Assembly (NCBI RefSeq): GCF_000379665.1 | Contig: NZ_KB903359.1 | Location: 1,579,340-1,643,339 of the forward strand | Length of the DNA stretch: 64,000 nucleotides | Direction: 5' to 3' | Source: Butyricimonas synergistica DSM 23225 | GTDB lineage: Bacteria > Bacteroidota > Bacteroidia > Bacteroidales > Marinifilaceae | In this document: one piece after another, positions 36,463 to 45,096 of the stretch | Layout of the letters: each line of letters starts with the position of its first letter | Numbering within the stretch: the first letter of the stretch is position 1 | Notes under the pieces: generated by a model | What the model was told of the DNA's origin: nothing | The model's database searches: none | The model's input: the letters and a program-made list of their open reading frames with translations, nothing else | Position numbers and translations under genes: made by a program

Positions 36463-36575
36463 AATTTTAGATTTCAAATAAAAAGCTCAATAGAGCTACT
36501 CAAAATAAAAAGAGAAAGCAAAGGCAAGTCGAGTCCGTTTATCAGACTCAATCTTAAATCATGAAATCTAAAATT
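36463..36575. repeat. 113-bp element with perfect 14-bp terminal inverted repeats
   Basis: AATTTTAGATTTCA (36463-36476) and TGAAATCTAAAATT (36562-36575) flank 85 bp that itself contains short hairpins (GAGTC/GACTC, AGCTC/GAGCT). It lies between the fucosidase stop and poxB and contains no gene. It may be a terminator region or a miniature mobile element; no clear target duplication is seen. Confidence 0.5.
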
Positions 36576-36582
36576 GATAAAA

Positions 36583-38034
36583 TTATTTTATCCGCGGAGC
36601 CAGAAACGCCCCAACCCGGGATATATTCGCGGCACTCCGGCATTCATCAATCGTTACCCGAATAGCATCGGCTTCCACATCCGGGAAACGCAGCAAACGT
36701 TTATACCCGATTGTAGTACCTTTCGCGATGACTTTCCACTCCCCATTCACGTGAGCCTCTACGGTGAATGCCTCCACCCGCTGCCCGCGGCTGATGTCCT
36801 CCTGCAACATCACCGTATTCACCACGGCTTCTTTACTCAACGTGTATTCTTTCTTCTCTCCCGTTTTTGCCGTCCACGGGCGAGCCCAGCGAGAAGTATA
36901 GTCTTTCGAGAAAGTCTTTTCGATATACTCTCCGAACTCTTTCAGTCGAGCCACGTCGTTCTCGTGCAATAATCCTCGCTTATCCGGCGGCACATTCAAT
37001 AACAAGGAAGAATTGCAACCCACGGATTGGAAATAAATATCTACTAGCTCAGCCAACGACTTCACCTTATGATCTTCCCGCTCATGATAGAACCACCCGG
37101 GACGAATAGACACATCCACCTCGGAAGGGTACCAGAAAAGTTCCGCCACTCGTTCCAACACGTGCCGGCTCCCCAAATCCCGGGTATAAGGACTCAAACG
37201 TAATTGCTCATTTTTTCCCCGGGCATTCGGGTAATTCTCCGGCACTAACGCCGTGGCACTCCATTCCGTTTCTCTTCCTTTCCCCCGCTCGTTGCCGACC
37301 CAACGGACATCATCCCCGCAAATTGCAGTAACGGCATTGGGTTGCAACTTGTTTATTGTTTTTATAATTGTCTCCCAATCATACTCTTGCTTTTTCCCGT
37401 TCGCACCTTCCCCGTTTGCCCCATCTAACCACACCTCATCCACTTTCCCGTAATCGGATAATAATTCCGTCAATTGCCGGATAAAAAACTCGTTATATTT
37501 CACGGAATCACCATAACAAGAAGCATTCCGATCCCACGGGGAAACGTACACCCCGAACTTCATCCCATTGCGGTCACAAGCTTTTTTGACTTCCCTCACC
37601 ACATCACCTTTCCCGTTTTTCCAAGGGGAAGAAGCCACCGAATGCCGGGTGGTCTTCGTGGGCCACAAACAAAATCCGTCATGATGTTTTGCCGTAATAA
37701 TCACTAGCTTAAACCCACCTGCCTTCAAAGCCCGCACCCACTGCTCCGCATCGAGAGCCACGGGATTGAACATCACGGGAAATTCCTTACCATTTCCCCA
37801 TTCCTGTCCTGTAAAAGTATTCATCCCGAAATGGATAAAAGCCGTCAATTCCAACTGCTGCCACGCCAATTGCTTTTTCGAGGGAATTAGCCTCGACGCC
37901 ATATCCACTTTTTCCTCTAACGTCGCTTTCTCCGGAAAATGAACTTGTTTCTCGTAATACTTCCCTTTTTGCCCTTCCGCCGACAACACACAAACACACA
38001 ACAATAGCCCTAATATATAGATTGATTTCACCAT
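36583..38034 (-). CDS. Alpha-L-fucosidase, GH29
   Basis: 483 residues from the ATG at 38034 (the frame upstream opens with TTG), with a signal peptide (VKSIYILGLLLCVCVLSAEG). The GH29 barrel shows FIHFGMNTFTGQEWGNG, FKLVIITAKHHDGFCLWPTK and DEVWLDGANGEG, where the Asp of WLDG near residue 204 is the expected nucleophile. LFWYPSEVDVSIRPGWFYHEREDHKVKSL and SSLLLNVPPDKRGLLHENDV are strongly conserved. A C-terminal beta domain follows. It removes alpha-fucose from host or dietary glycans in the periplasm. Divergent from fbaB with about 107 bp between. Confidence 0.93.
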   Translation of the reverse strand: MVKSIYILGLLLCVCVLSAEGQKGKYYEKQVHFPEKATLEEKVDMASRLIPSKKQLAWQQLELTAFIHFGMNTFTGQEWGNGKEFPVMFNPVALDAEQWVRALKAGGFKLVIITAKHHDGFCLWPTKTTRHSVASSPWKNGKGDVVREVKKACDRNGMKFGVYVSPWDRNASCYGDSVKYNEFFIRQLTELLSDYGKVDEVWLDGANGEGANGKKQEYDWETIIKTINKLQPNAVTAICGDDVRWVGNERGKGRETEWSATALVPENYPNARGKNEQLRLSPYTRDLGSRHVLERVAELFWYPSEVDVSIRPGWFYHEREDHKVKSLAELVDIYFQSVGCNSSLLLNVPPDKRGLLHENDVARLKEFGEYIEKTFSKDYTSRWARPWTAKTGEKKEYTLSKEAVVNTVMLQEDISRGQRVEAFTVEAHVNGEWKVIAKGTTIGYKRLLRFPDVEADAIRVTIDECRSAANISRVGAFLAPRIK

Positions 38035-38141
38035 GATTACCAATGTTATTTAACGAATGTAAAAATAAACTTTTTTTCTCATTTAGACAACATATTCTTC
38101 CACTTTTACGTTTCACAGAGAATAACGTAAAACTTTATCAT

Positions 38142-39200
38142 ATGAACACAAACAAAACAATAGAGATTCTTGGAGATCAAAGTGACTTCCTTTTGAACCA
38201 CACGTGCAAAACCATAGACAAATCTTTACTCCACGCCCCATCGCCTTCCACGATTGACAATATATGGGTCGCTTCCGACCGAAACATCCGCACGCTAAAC
38301 AGTTTACAAGCGATCTTAGGGCACGGACGTTTGGCAAACACGGGATACGTGTCTATCCTACCCGTGGATCAAGGCATAGAACATTCGGCAGGAGCCTCAT
38401 TTGCCCCGAACCCGCTCTATTTCGACCCGGAAAACATTATAAAACTCGCTATCGAAGGCGGTTGCAACGCGGTAGCTTCCACGTATGGCGTACTCGGCTC
38501 CGTGGCTCGCAAATACGCACACAAGATACCTTTTATCGTGAAAATCAATCACAACGAGTTGTTAACTTACCCGACCCAATACGATCAAACCCTGTACGGT
38601 ACGGTAGAAGAAGCCTGGAACATGGGAGCCGCCGCCGTGGGAGCAACCATATATTTCGGTTCACCGGAAAGCAGACGGCAAATACTCGAAATCTCCGAAG
38701 CCTTTGCCCACGCCCACGAATTGGGAATGGCAACCATTCTCTGGTGCTACCTTCGGAACGAAAATTTCAAAAAAGACGGCACGGATTATCACTCCGCGGC
38801 AGACCTTACCGGGCAAGCCAACCACCTGGGAGCCACAATTCAAGCCGATATCGTGAAGCAAAAACTTCCCACGGTCAACGGAGGCTTCAAGGCATTGAAA
38901 TTCGGCAAGACAGACGAAAGAGTATATTCCCAACTCTCCTCATCCCACCCCATAGACCTGTGCCGTTACCAAGTTGCTAACAGTTACATGGGACGGATCG
39001 GATTAATCAACTCCGGCGGAGAATCCAAAGGTGCATCCGACCTGCAGGAAGCCGTAATAACAGCCGTCATCAACAAGCGAGCCGGAGGTATGGGACTTAT
39101 CAGCGGCAGGAAAGCATTCCAAAAGCCCATGAAGGAAGGCGTGGAATTATTGAACGCTATTCAAGACGTTTATCTGGATCAAACGATCACGCTGGCATAG
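38142..39200 (+). CDS. fbaB: Class I fructose-bisphosphate aldolase (FbaB/DhnA type)
   Basis: 352 residues from the ATG at 38142; the open frame extends upstream through the divergent promoter region, but homologues start here. [40 protein letters not shown] is the family hallmark, with [29 protein letters not shown] after it and [40 protein letters not shown] forming the phosphate-binding end. Cytoplasmic, glycolysis/gluconeogenesis. A near-consensus -7 box TACGTTTC (38107-38114) lies upstream. 39,201-39,683 downstream holds no gene I can support. Confidence 0.92.
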   Translation: MNTNKTIEILGDQSDFLLNHTCKTIDKSLLHAPSPSTIDNIWVASDRNIRTLNSLQAILGHGRLANTGYVSILPVDQGIEHSAGASFAPNPLYFDPENIIKLAIEGGCNAVASTYGVLGSVARKYAHKIPFIVKINHNELLTYPTQYDQTLYGTVEEAWNMGAAAVGATIYFGSPESRRQILEISEAFAHAHELGMATILWCYLRNENFKKDGTDYHSAADLTGQANHLGATIQADIVKQKLPTVNGGFKALKFGKTDERVYSQLSSSHPIDLCRYQVANSYMGRIGLINSGGESKGASDLQEAVITAVINKRAGGMGLISGRKAFQKPMKEGVELLNAIQDVYLDQTITLA

Positions 39201-39683
39201 TTCGTCAATAAATAACTACTAACTCCAAGAGGCTGTTTCCAAAAGTTCTAATCATTATTCAAAACAAAGTGAATATTCCTTCTCAAGCCGTTACCAGCAA
39301 AAAGAACGATCGCTTTATACAGATGAATAAAGAAAGAAATATAACTTTGGCTACAGCCTCAACTCATTTAGCTATCAAGTTATCTCGTCCTTACTCGCGT
39401 TAGAAGCCCTCATTCCGAACAAATAATCCGGTATCTGATATTATCCCAACGCAATTTTTATACTTAAAAGGCATCGCACAAACGACACATCTATAAGAAA
39501 CAAAATAAAATATCATGCCAAATATCACAATCATCCAAGAAATAGCCATGTAGCTAAAACATTAATCATCATTACTCACCAATAATTTATTTCATTTAAC
39601 ATAGTGTTTTCCATTTTTATACAACAAAATTTGAAACTTCCCCAAACAGATCTTCGTTTTGGTACATACAAATAATCAACAGA

Positions 39684-40628
39684 ATGAAAACACACGAGAA
39701 AGGCATTTCGGACTTAAACTCTATTTCCAAAATAGACAGAGAATACAGATCTACAACATATATTCTTTTATTCTCATTTGTCTTGTTATTCTGTACTTCT
39801 TGCTTGAAAGAAGAAAAATGTCCACAGACATACACTGTCACTCTCGGTGTAAAAGATAAAAATTACTCGAATATCCATGACATTCCGGAATTAGCCGTCA
39901 CCAATGAACAGTTACCATTCAAATCTTACATAAGCAACCTTTCTTATCATTTGATTGATTTGGAAACACAAACAAGTATTCAAGTTGTACCCCAATACTC
40001 GATCACAAATAACGACACGCTTCAAACACTTGATTTTTCTGAAATCAAATCAGGACGTTATATACTGAGCGTATTTGGAAACATTACCCAACCAATCATA
40101 AGAAACAACGCTTTACTAACATACAATTTACACCAACGGGAAGAAGAAAACCAAGACACTTATTTAATTGCCGATACTCTCACGTTATTACCCGAATCTC
40201 CAAATCACAATTTGGAAATGAAACGCACGAAAGGACTTTTATACATTATAATGGAAAATCTTCCGGACTCAATCACCAGAATAGATGAACAGATTTTTGC
40301 AATATCCCAGGATATAGACCAGAATTTCACGTACTCACATGAAACTACGGTAAAAAAATCCTCAACAGAAAATTTACAACCGACCACTCCCCTTTCGGTT
40401 TTATTATCTCCAACTCTTCCCGGAAAACAATCCACGATACGTCTTTCTTTATTCAGCCGGGGAGCATCTACGCCATTCATGTACATTCCTGATTTTACAA
40501 CCATAATTAAACGGAACGAGGTGACCATTTTCAAAATAAACTTCAAGCCGGAAGGTGGTTTGGAAATTCTGATGGCAGCCGAAGGAAACTGGATAAAAAT
40601 TCATGATATAGATATTATGATACAGTGA
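39684..40628 (+). CDS. Fimbrial anchor-type lipoprotein (FimB/Mfa2-like)
   Basis: 314 residues. A long N-terminal extension precedes the signal YILLFSFVLLFCTSCLKEE with the lipobox Cys. The body has the beta-rich pattern of FimB/Mfa2 anchors: LSYHLIDLETQTSIQVV, GRYILSVFGNITQP, MKRTKGLLYIIMENLPDSI. It lacks the ESR motif shared by the next three proteins, consistent with an unprocessed anchor that stays on the lipid. First gene of the operon, 31 nt before the pilin. In Porphyromonas the anchor usually follows the pilin, so the order here is inverted. Confidence 0.75.
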   Translation: MKTHEKGISDLNSISKIDREYRSTTYILLFSFVLLFCTSCLKEEKCPQTYTVTLGVKDKNYSNIHDIPELAVTNEQLPFKSYISNLSYHLIDLETQTSIQVVPQYSITNNDTLQTLDFSEIKSGRYILSVFGNITQPIIRNNALLTYNLHQREEENQDTYLIADTLTLLPESPNHNLEMKRTKGLLYIIMENLPDSITRIDEQIFAISQDIDQNFTYSHETTVKKSSTENLQPTTPLSVLLSPTLPGKQSTIRLSLFSRGASTPFMYIPDFTTIIKRNEVTIFKINFKPEGGLEILMAAEGNWIKIHDIDIMIQ

Positions 40629-40659
40629 TTATTAAATTAAACTAAACTAGATTGAGATT

Positions 40660-41733
40660 ATGAAAAAAACTATTTTAATGGCACTAGCGAGCACTCTGAT
40701 GTGCGCGTGCTCAAATGAAAAAAACGACATCGATACGTTCATTCCCGAGGAAGGTCAAGTATTCGAATTGTCAACAATAAATGAGGCGGCAAACGGACTA
40801 GAGAGCCGAACCCGTCCGTTATACAGCCAAGAAGCCGTACAAGAGGTTGAAAGGGTGAATATCCATGTATTCCAAAGTTCCGGTTCCGATTATCTTTACA
40901 AAAAGACTTACAACGTGCCGAATTGGTCGAAAGGCAGTACGTTCATGCGCTATACTGTGCCGGATAACAACAAATTGACAGCTGGTAATTATAAGTTTCT
41001 CGTTGTCGGGCAAGAAGCATCGGATAGCTATACCATCACGACTCCTACCATTGACGGAACAAAAATTGAAGACATGATAGCTAAAGTTTCGACTCCCGGA
41101 ATGGAATCTGAAATATTCGCGGGCACCCAATCCGTAACCGTTTCTTCCGAGGGAGTACGAGTAAATCTGCAAATGACTCGCAAAGTAGCCGGTGTTCTCG
41201 GTTATTTCAAAAATGTCCCGGCACAAATAAATGGTACGAACGTGAAATACCTGCGCTTAACCGTATCGAATGCCGATACTTCCGTTCTATTGATTAATGG
41301 TATCGGTGCAACTCCCACGGGAAAAACCTACAAAATATTTGATGCAGACCTTTCCAATCAGACGGTTACCGCCGAAGGTGTATACGCGGGAAACGATCTG
41401 TCCGCACAAGGAGTTATTAAATTAGACAACTCGCAACTTTACGGCAAATTCTTATTGCCCGTGGGTACAGTCACCATGACACTCGGACTCTATGACGCAG
41501 ACGGTAACACACTAAAGACATGGGCTGTTTTGGACGGGGGAAGTCCCACGCTAAACATTATAGCAAACCATTTCTATTCTTTAGGTAAAAAAGTCAGTAA
41601 AACTGACACGACCGGTGGCGGGACGTCAGATCCCGGGGATGACGACTCGGCTATTGATCTACTGAAAGATCAATCGATTACGATCACGATTGATCCCGCA
41701 TGGAACACATTACACAACTTAACCATACAGTAA
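40660..41733 (+). CDS. Major fimbrial subunit lipoprotein (FimA/Mfa1-type)
   Basis: 357 residues. Signal MKKTILMALASTLMCACSNE, lipobox Cys17. LESRTRPLYS at residues 47-56 is a probable Arg-protease processing site exposing the groove for donor-strand exchange in type V pili. Two beta-sandwich domains follow (VERVNIHVFQSSGSDYLYKKTYNV; VNLQMTRKVAGVLGYFKNVPAQINGTNVKYLRLTVSNA), and the tail HFYSLGKKVSKTDTTGGGTSDPGDDDS...ITITIDPAWN is the usual C-terminal strand with a Gly/Asp linker. A 12-bp hairpin after the gene may raise its expression over the accessory genes. Confidence 0.85.
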   Translation: MKKTILMALASTLMCACSNEKNDIDTFIPEEGQVFELSTINEAANGLESRTRPLYSQEAVQEVERVNIHVFQSSGSDYLYKKTYNVPNWSKGSTFMRYTVPDNNKLTAGNYKFLVVGQEASDSYTITTPTIDGTKIEDMIAKVSTPGMESEIFAGTQSVTVSSEGVRVNLQMTRKVAGVLGYFKNVPAQINGTNVKYLRLTVSNADTSVLLINGIGATPTGKTYKIFDADLSNQTVTAEGVYAGNDLSAQGVIKLDNSQLYGKFLLPVGTVTMTLGLYDADGNTLKTWAVLDGGSPTLNIIANHFYSLGKKVSKTDTTGGGTSDPGDDDSAIDLLKDQSITITIDPAWNTLHNLTIQ

Positions 41734-41752
41734 ACAGACACGCGAATGTCCG

Positions 41753-41784
41753 AAGTCTATAAGGCTTAAAAACCTTATAGACTT
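41753..41784 (+). terminator. Intercistronic hairpin after the pilin gene
   Basis: 12-bp perfect stem AAGTCTATAAGG/CCTTATAGACTT with an 8-nt loop, 19 nt after the pilin stop and 21 nt before the next gene. The following T-tract is short, so partial termination or 3'-end protection is more likely than a complete stop. Confidence 0.6.
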
Positions 41785-41805
41785 TACAAACCAAATCTAT
41801 CAGAC

Positions 41806-42828
41806 ATGAAACCCGGGATACAATATATTTCATCATTGGGGATTGTACTAATAATTTTGCTGTCTTGTACCCATGACAAAGAATCAGAATTACAGGAATA
41901 CGATCTAGCCCGCATAGATCTATCGATAGGTAACGAAATACAACTCTCCCCTGAAAGTCGAGCCCAGAATTATTCGGTAAACAGGATACTCGTGTTACCT
42001 TTCCCAAAATTAAACGCGGCTTTACCCGATAGCAGAGCGGACAATTTCATCACGGCTTGGAATTTTGCCCGCCAATGGGATATTAATAGTTTTCCGACAC
42101 AATCCTTAACATTAGGATTGCCAAAATCATTTACATACAAAGTACTAATCATCGGATACAAACAAAGTGATTACAACTATTACAACCGGAATGCCGTTTC
42201 CAATCTGATAGAATTAACCTCACAACCGACTCCGACGAGCCTGGCAAACTTCCTGCTCGCCCCGAAATCCCCGACAATCGTTCCGGAATTTTATACTTGC
42301 CTATGTACCGCCACGAAAGACGGGACAGCCATTGGCACGGTTTTCACCCCCGACAACACTTCAAACATCAGTTTGAGCGGACAATTAAAACGATTCGTCA
42401 GCGGATTGACCGTTTCCATTACAAATATTCCGGGATACGTGAAATCAATAGCTTTAGTCGCGGGGAACCTGGTAAAAGCCGTGCAAGTAAACGACACGAT
42501 AGCGACTGCCGTGCAAGTTCCCGGAGATAACCAAAGTCGGAAACTTCAAGAACAAACTCCTTCCGCCCAAACCGTCAATTTCAACGTATTTTTACTTCCT
42601 ACACGAAGTACAAACAAGACAACGTTTTCATTGATCGTGAAATACGATTCCGTAACCGAAACTTACCTGATAAAAGTTCCGGACTCCCCGGTATCTCAAA
42701 ACAACAATATCATATTACGTCCCAACGAAATAGTCAATATCAGCGGAGATTATTCAAAGATCAATATCGGTTTTGCAATCGGTAGGACAATTGATCTAGA
42801 CGACGACAAATGGGACGGTTTTAACTAA
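41806..42828 (+). CDS. Fimbrial accessory lipoprotein (fimbrillin-like)
   Basis: 340 residues. Signal KPGIQYISSLGIVLIILLSC with lipobox Cys21; SPESRAQNYSVNRILVLPFP at residues 48-67 carries the ESR motif at the same place as the pilin. Beta-rich body: FTYKVLIIGYKQSDYNYYNRN, ISLSGQLKRFVSGLTVSITNIPGYVKSIALVAGNLVKAV resembles the second domain of FimA-like proteins. Probably a minor shaft or tip subunit. It is followed after 7 nt by the next fimbrial gene. Confidence 0.72.
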   Translation: MKPGIQYISSLGIVLIILLSCTHDKESELQEYDLARIDLSIGNEIQLSPESRAQNYSVNRILVLPFPKLNAALPDSRADNFITAWNFARQWDINSFPTQSLTLGLPKSFTYKVLIIGYKQSDYNYYNRNAVSNLIELTSQPTPTSLANFLLAPKSPTIVPEFYTCLCTATKDGTAIGTVFTPDNTSNISLSGQLKRFVSGLTVSITNIPGYVKSIALVAGNLVKAVQVNDTIATAVQVPGDNQSRKLQEQTPSAQTVNFNVFLLPTRSTNKTTFSLIVKYDSVTETYLIKVPDSPVSQNNNIILRPNEIVNISGDYSKINIGFAIGRTIDLDDDKWDGFN

Positions 42829-42835
42829 CATCAAC

Positions 42836-44353
42836 ATGAAAAGAATAAAATACTATTCCTATATATGCGGCATCATCATTATGTTTCTCGCGAACGGATG
42901 CCATAAGGTGTTAGAAGAAGAGGCACCGATCACTCCAGATATCATTGGCAACCAACAACATGACAGCATACCCGAAGGTTATTTCGTCGTTTCATTTTCC
43001 GGCTCCATACCGGAAAGTCGAAGTGCCGTAAGCGGTCCGGACACACGGGTACAACACGTCAGGTACCTAGTATATAAGTCGACCGGAGAATTTGTCAAAA
43101 CAAAGGAAGTCTTACTCCCCGGTACAACGGCGAACTGGCCATTAGGTGTCGTCAGGGACACCCTGCCCCGCGGTTCGTATAAAGCCGTTTTTCTCGGTAA
43201 CGTAGAAAAAACATTATTTCCTTACGCGTTAGCGGGAGCTCCTGTTAATTATAGCGAGGTATTACAAAACTACGACGTAAATTACAATAGCGCACGTATC
43301 ATACTCCCCAACTCTCCTTTTCAAAATAACTCGGAATATTATTTGGCAAAAGCCGATTTTTCAGACACGAATCCCACCCCGACAATATTACTGCAACGTA
43401 TCATCGGACTTGTCAACGTACACCGCAATTTAGTGGATGCACAAACAGCTCTGAACAAACTGGTACAAAACATTGTTACCCAAGTCGGATACAAGAATAT
43501 CATACAAACACAAGCCCGTGGTTTATTAAAAACGGCGCTAGACTCCACGATTCTTCGTAATGTTGCTTCTATCACGATAAGTTTACTAGGTGGAATTGAT
43601 GCTATCGTGAATCCACTCGTAGACAAACTTGTTGCCCCGGTAACAGACACATTATATAACCGTTTTCTGAAACAATTGACAAATCAAATCGGGAATGCAT
43701 TAGCCGCCAACGAAAACCAAGGCGGATTACTCGGAGTTTTGGGCGCATTGCTCAACCCTTGGGAAGCCGTGGATGCCCATACCGCTATTGTCAGCATAAA
43801 AGATTTTCCCAAATCCGTAGATTACAACCTAGTAGTACAGGAAAAATTCAACGGGATCAATAAATTTCGATATGAATTTACCACGAGGGATTTTATGGCT
43901 CAAAAAAGTATCGCCATCAAAAACTTCTCGGGATTATTCAACATCCAAAAGATTCACGTCATAAAAGAAGGGTTAATCAGCGGACTCCTTTGGAATGGCA
44001 TTATCGACAATTCATTGCTACTGGAAGGGACATTCGTGGACATTACCGATTCTTTGAAATATACCCCCTTGACCAATCGCAGATACGCTTCGAATTATTC
44101 TTTCGTCGACCTCGGTTTGAAAAGTTACACGCAACAAACAGACGGCAATCACTCCCTATCCGTTAGTGTCAAACTACTGGAAATCGGAAACATCGATGGA
44201 TTACTGGGAAGTATTCCCATTTTAGGAACGATACTCAATTTAATAATCAGTCCTATCAAACAAATCACAATCAGAGTCCCATTGAATTTACCCTTACTCG
44301 GGGTCGAGAACCTATCGCTAAGTGGCGGATGGAGTACTCCCACTGCTTACTAA
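42836..44353 (+). CDS. Large fimbrial accessory lipoprotein, unknown family
   Basis: 505 residues, much longer than the other subunits. Signal with lipobox ANGCHKV (Cys22); IPESRSAVSGPDTRVQHVRYLVY (ESR at 60-62) aligns in pattern with the N-terminal strand of the neighbouring subunits. A central insertion of roughly residues 195-300 (NKLVQNIVTQVGYKNI, ITISLLGGIDAIVNPLVDKLV, LLGVLGALLNPWEAV) is strikingly helical and hydrophobic for a pilus protein. The C-terminus returns to beta strands (ITIRVPLNLPLLGVENL). Its place suggests the tip or a usher-like accessory. I do not recognise a named family for the insertion. Confidence 0.65.
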   Translation: MKRIKYYSYICGIIIMFLANGCHKVLEEEAPITPDIIGNQQHDSIPEGYFVVSFSGSIPESRSAVSGPDTRVQHVRYLVYKSTGEFVKTKEVLLPGTTANWPLGVVRDTLPRGSYKAVFLGNVEKTLFPYALAGAPVNYSEVLQNYDVNYNSARIILPNSPFQNNSEYYLAKADFSDTNPTPTILLQRIIGLVNVHRNLVDAQTALNKLVQNIVTQVGYKNIIQTQARGLLKTALDSTILRNVASITISLLGGIDAIVNPLVDKLVAPVTDTLYNRFLKQLTNQIGNALAANENQGGLLGVLGALLNPWEAVDAHTAIVSIKDFPKSVDYNLVVQEKFNGINKFRYEFTTRDFMAQKSIAIKNFSGLFNIQKIHVIKEGLISGLLWNGIIDNSLLLEGTFVDITDSLKYTPLTNRRYASNYSFVDLGLKSYTQQTDGNHSLSVSVKLLEIGNIDGLLGSIPILGTILNLIISPIKQITIRVPLNLPLLGVENLSLSGGWSTPTAY

Positions 44354-44378
44354 AACGTTATTCATTAAAAAGATCATG

Positions 44379-44975
44379 ATGAAAAGCATTTTAATATCCA
44401 TACTCTTGCTCGTGACGACAACAACTTTCGCACAAGAGTTCGCGCTAAAAACAAATGTAGCCTATTGGGCAACAACAACCTTAAACCTGGGAGCAGAAAT
44501 TGCTATCGGGCATAAAATGACCATCGACCTGACCGGACAATACAACCCTTTCAAATTCGGTAACAACAAAAAGATTACGCACTGGGCTATACAACCCGGA
44601 TGGCGTTATTGGACTTACCAGCAATTTGCCGGACATTTCTTCGGGATACACACCCATTACGGCAAATACAACGGTGGTCTCAAAAAATATCGTTATGACG
44701 GGTGGTTCGCGGGAGCCGGTATTTCTTACGGTTATCAATGGATTATCGGGAAACGTTGGAACCTGGAAACAGAACTAGGGATAGGATACGCTTATTTGGA
44801 CTTCGACAAATACCTGCGTAATAAATGTGGAAAATTCATCAGTTCCGGACATAAAAATTATTTCGGACCGACGAAACTGAGTATCAGTTTTATGTATTTT
44901 TTTCAAATCAATCGTTCCCGCCTCATAACTCGGATTCATAATCATGCCGAGAACATACATCCGCTGATGAATTGA
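44379..44975 (+). CDS. DUF3575 outer-membrane protein of the fimbrial operon
   Basis: 198 residues from the second of two adjacent ATGs (44376/44379). Signal MKSILISILLLVTTTTFAQ; mature start FALKTNVAYWATTTLNLGAEIAIGHKMTIDLTGQYNPF is the DUF3575 signature. WAIQPGWRYWTYQQFAGHFFGIHTHYGKYN and AGAGISYGYQWIIGKRWNLETELGIGYAYL are amphipathic strands of a small beta barrel. DUF3575 proteins are repeatedly encoded with Mfa/Fim-type fimbriae in Bacteroidales. 22 nt after the preceding gene, so it ends the operon. Confidence 0.85.
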   Translation: MKSILISILLLVTTTTFAQEFALKTNVAYWATTTLNLGAEIAIGHKMTIDLTGQYNPFKFGNNKKITHWAIQPGWRYWTYQQFAGHFFGIHTHYGKYNGGLKKYRYDGWFAGAGISYGYQWIIGKRWNLETELGIGYAYLDFDKYLRNKCGKFISSGHKNYFGPTKLSISFMYFFQINRSRLITRIHNHAENIHPLMN

Positions 44976-45064
44976 TTCCTATCGAATATTTCAATATCAA
45001 ACTATTTCATATTTTATAACCTATAATCCATAAAAAATGGTCTTCTGTTTTCCGGTTTTATCCC

Positions 45065-45072
45065 TATCTTTG
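45065..45072 (+). promoter_or_regulatory. -7 box of the radical-SAM DNA-repair operon
   Basis: TATCTTTG, an exact TAnnTTTG match, 24 nt ahead of the ATG at 45097. No clear -33 TTTG. Confidence 0.45.
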
Positions 45073-45096
45073 TAAAGAAGACATAACCCGTTCGAC

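Noticed and set aside
39230-39248. GAGGCTGTTTCCAAAAG, resembling the terminal repeat of some insertion sequences
   Set aside because: No matching inverted partner, transposase or target duplication is visible within the 483-bp gap, so an IS remnant cannot be claimed.
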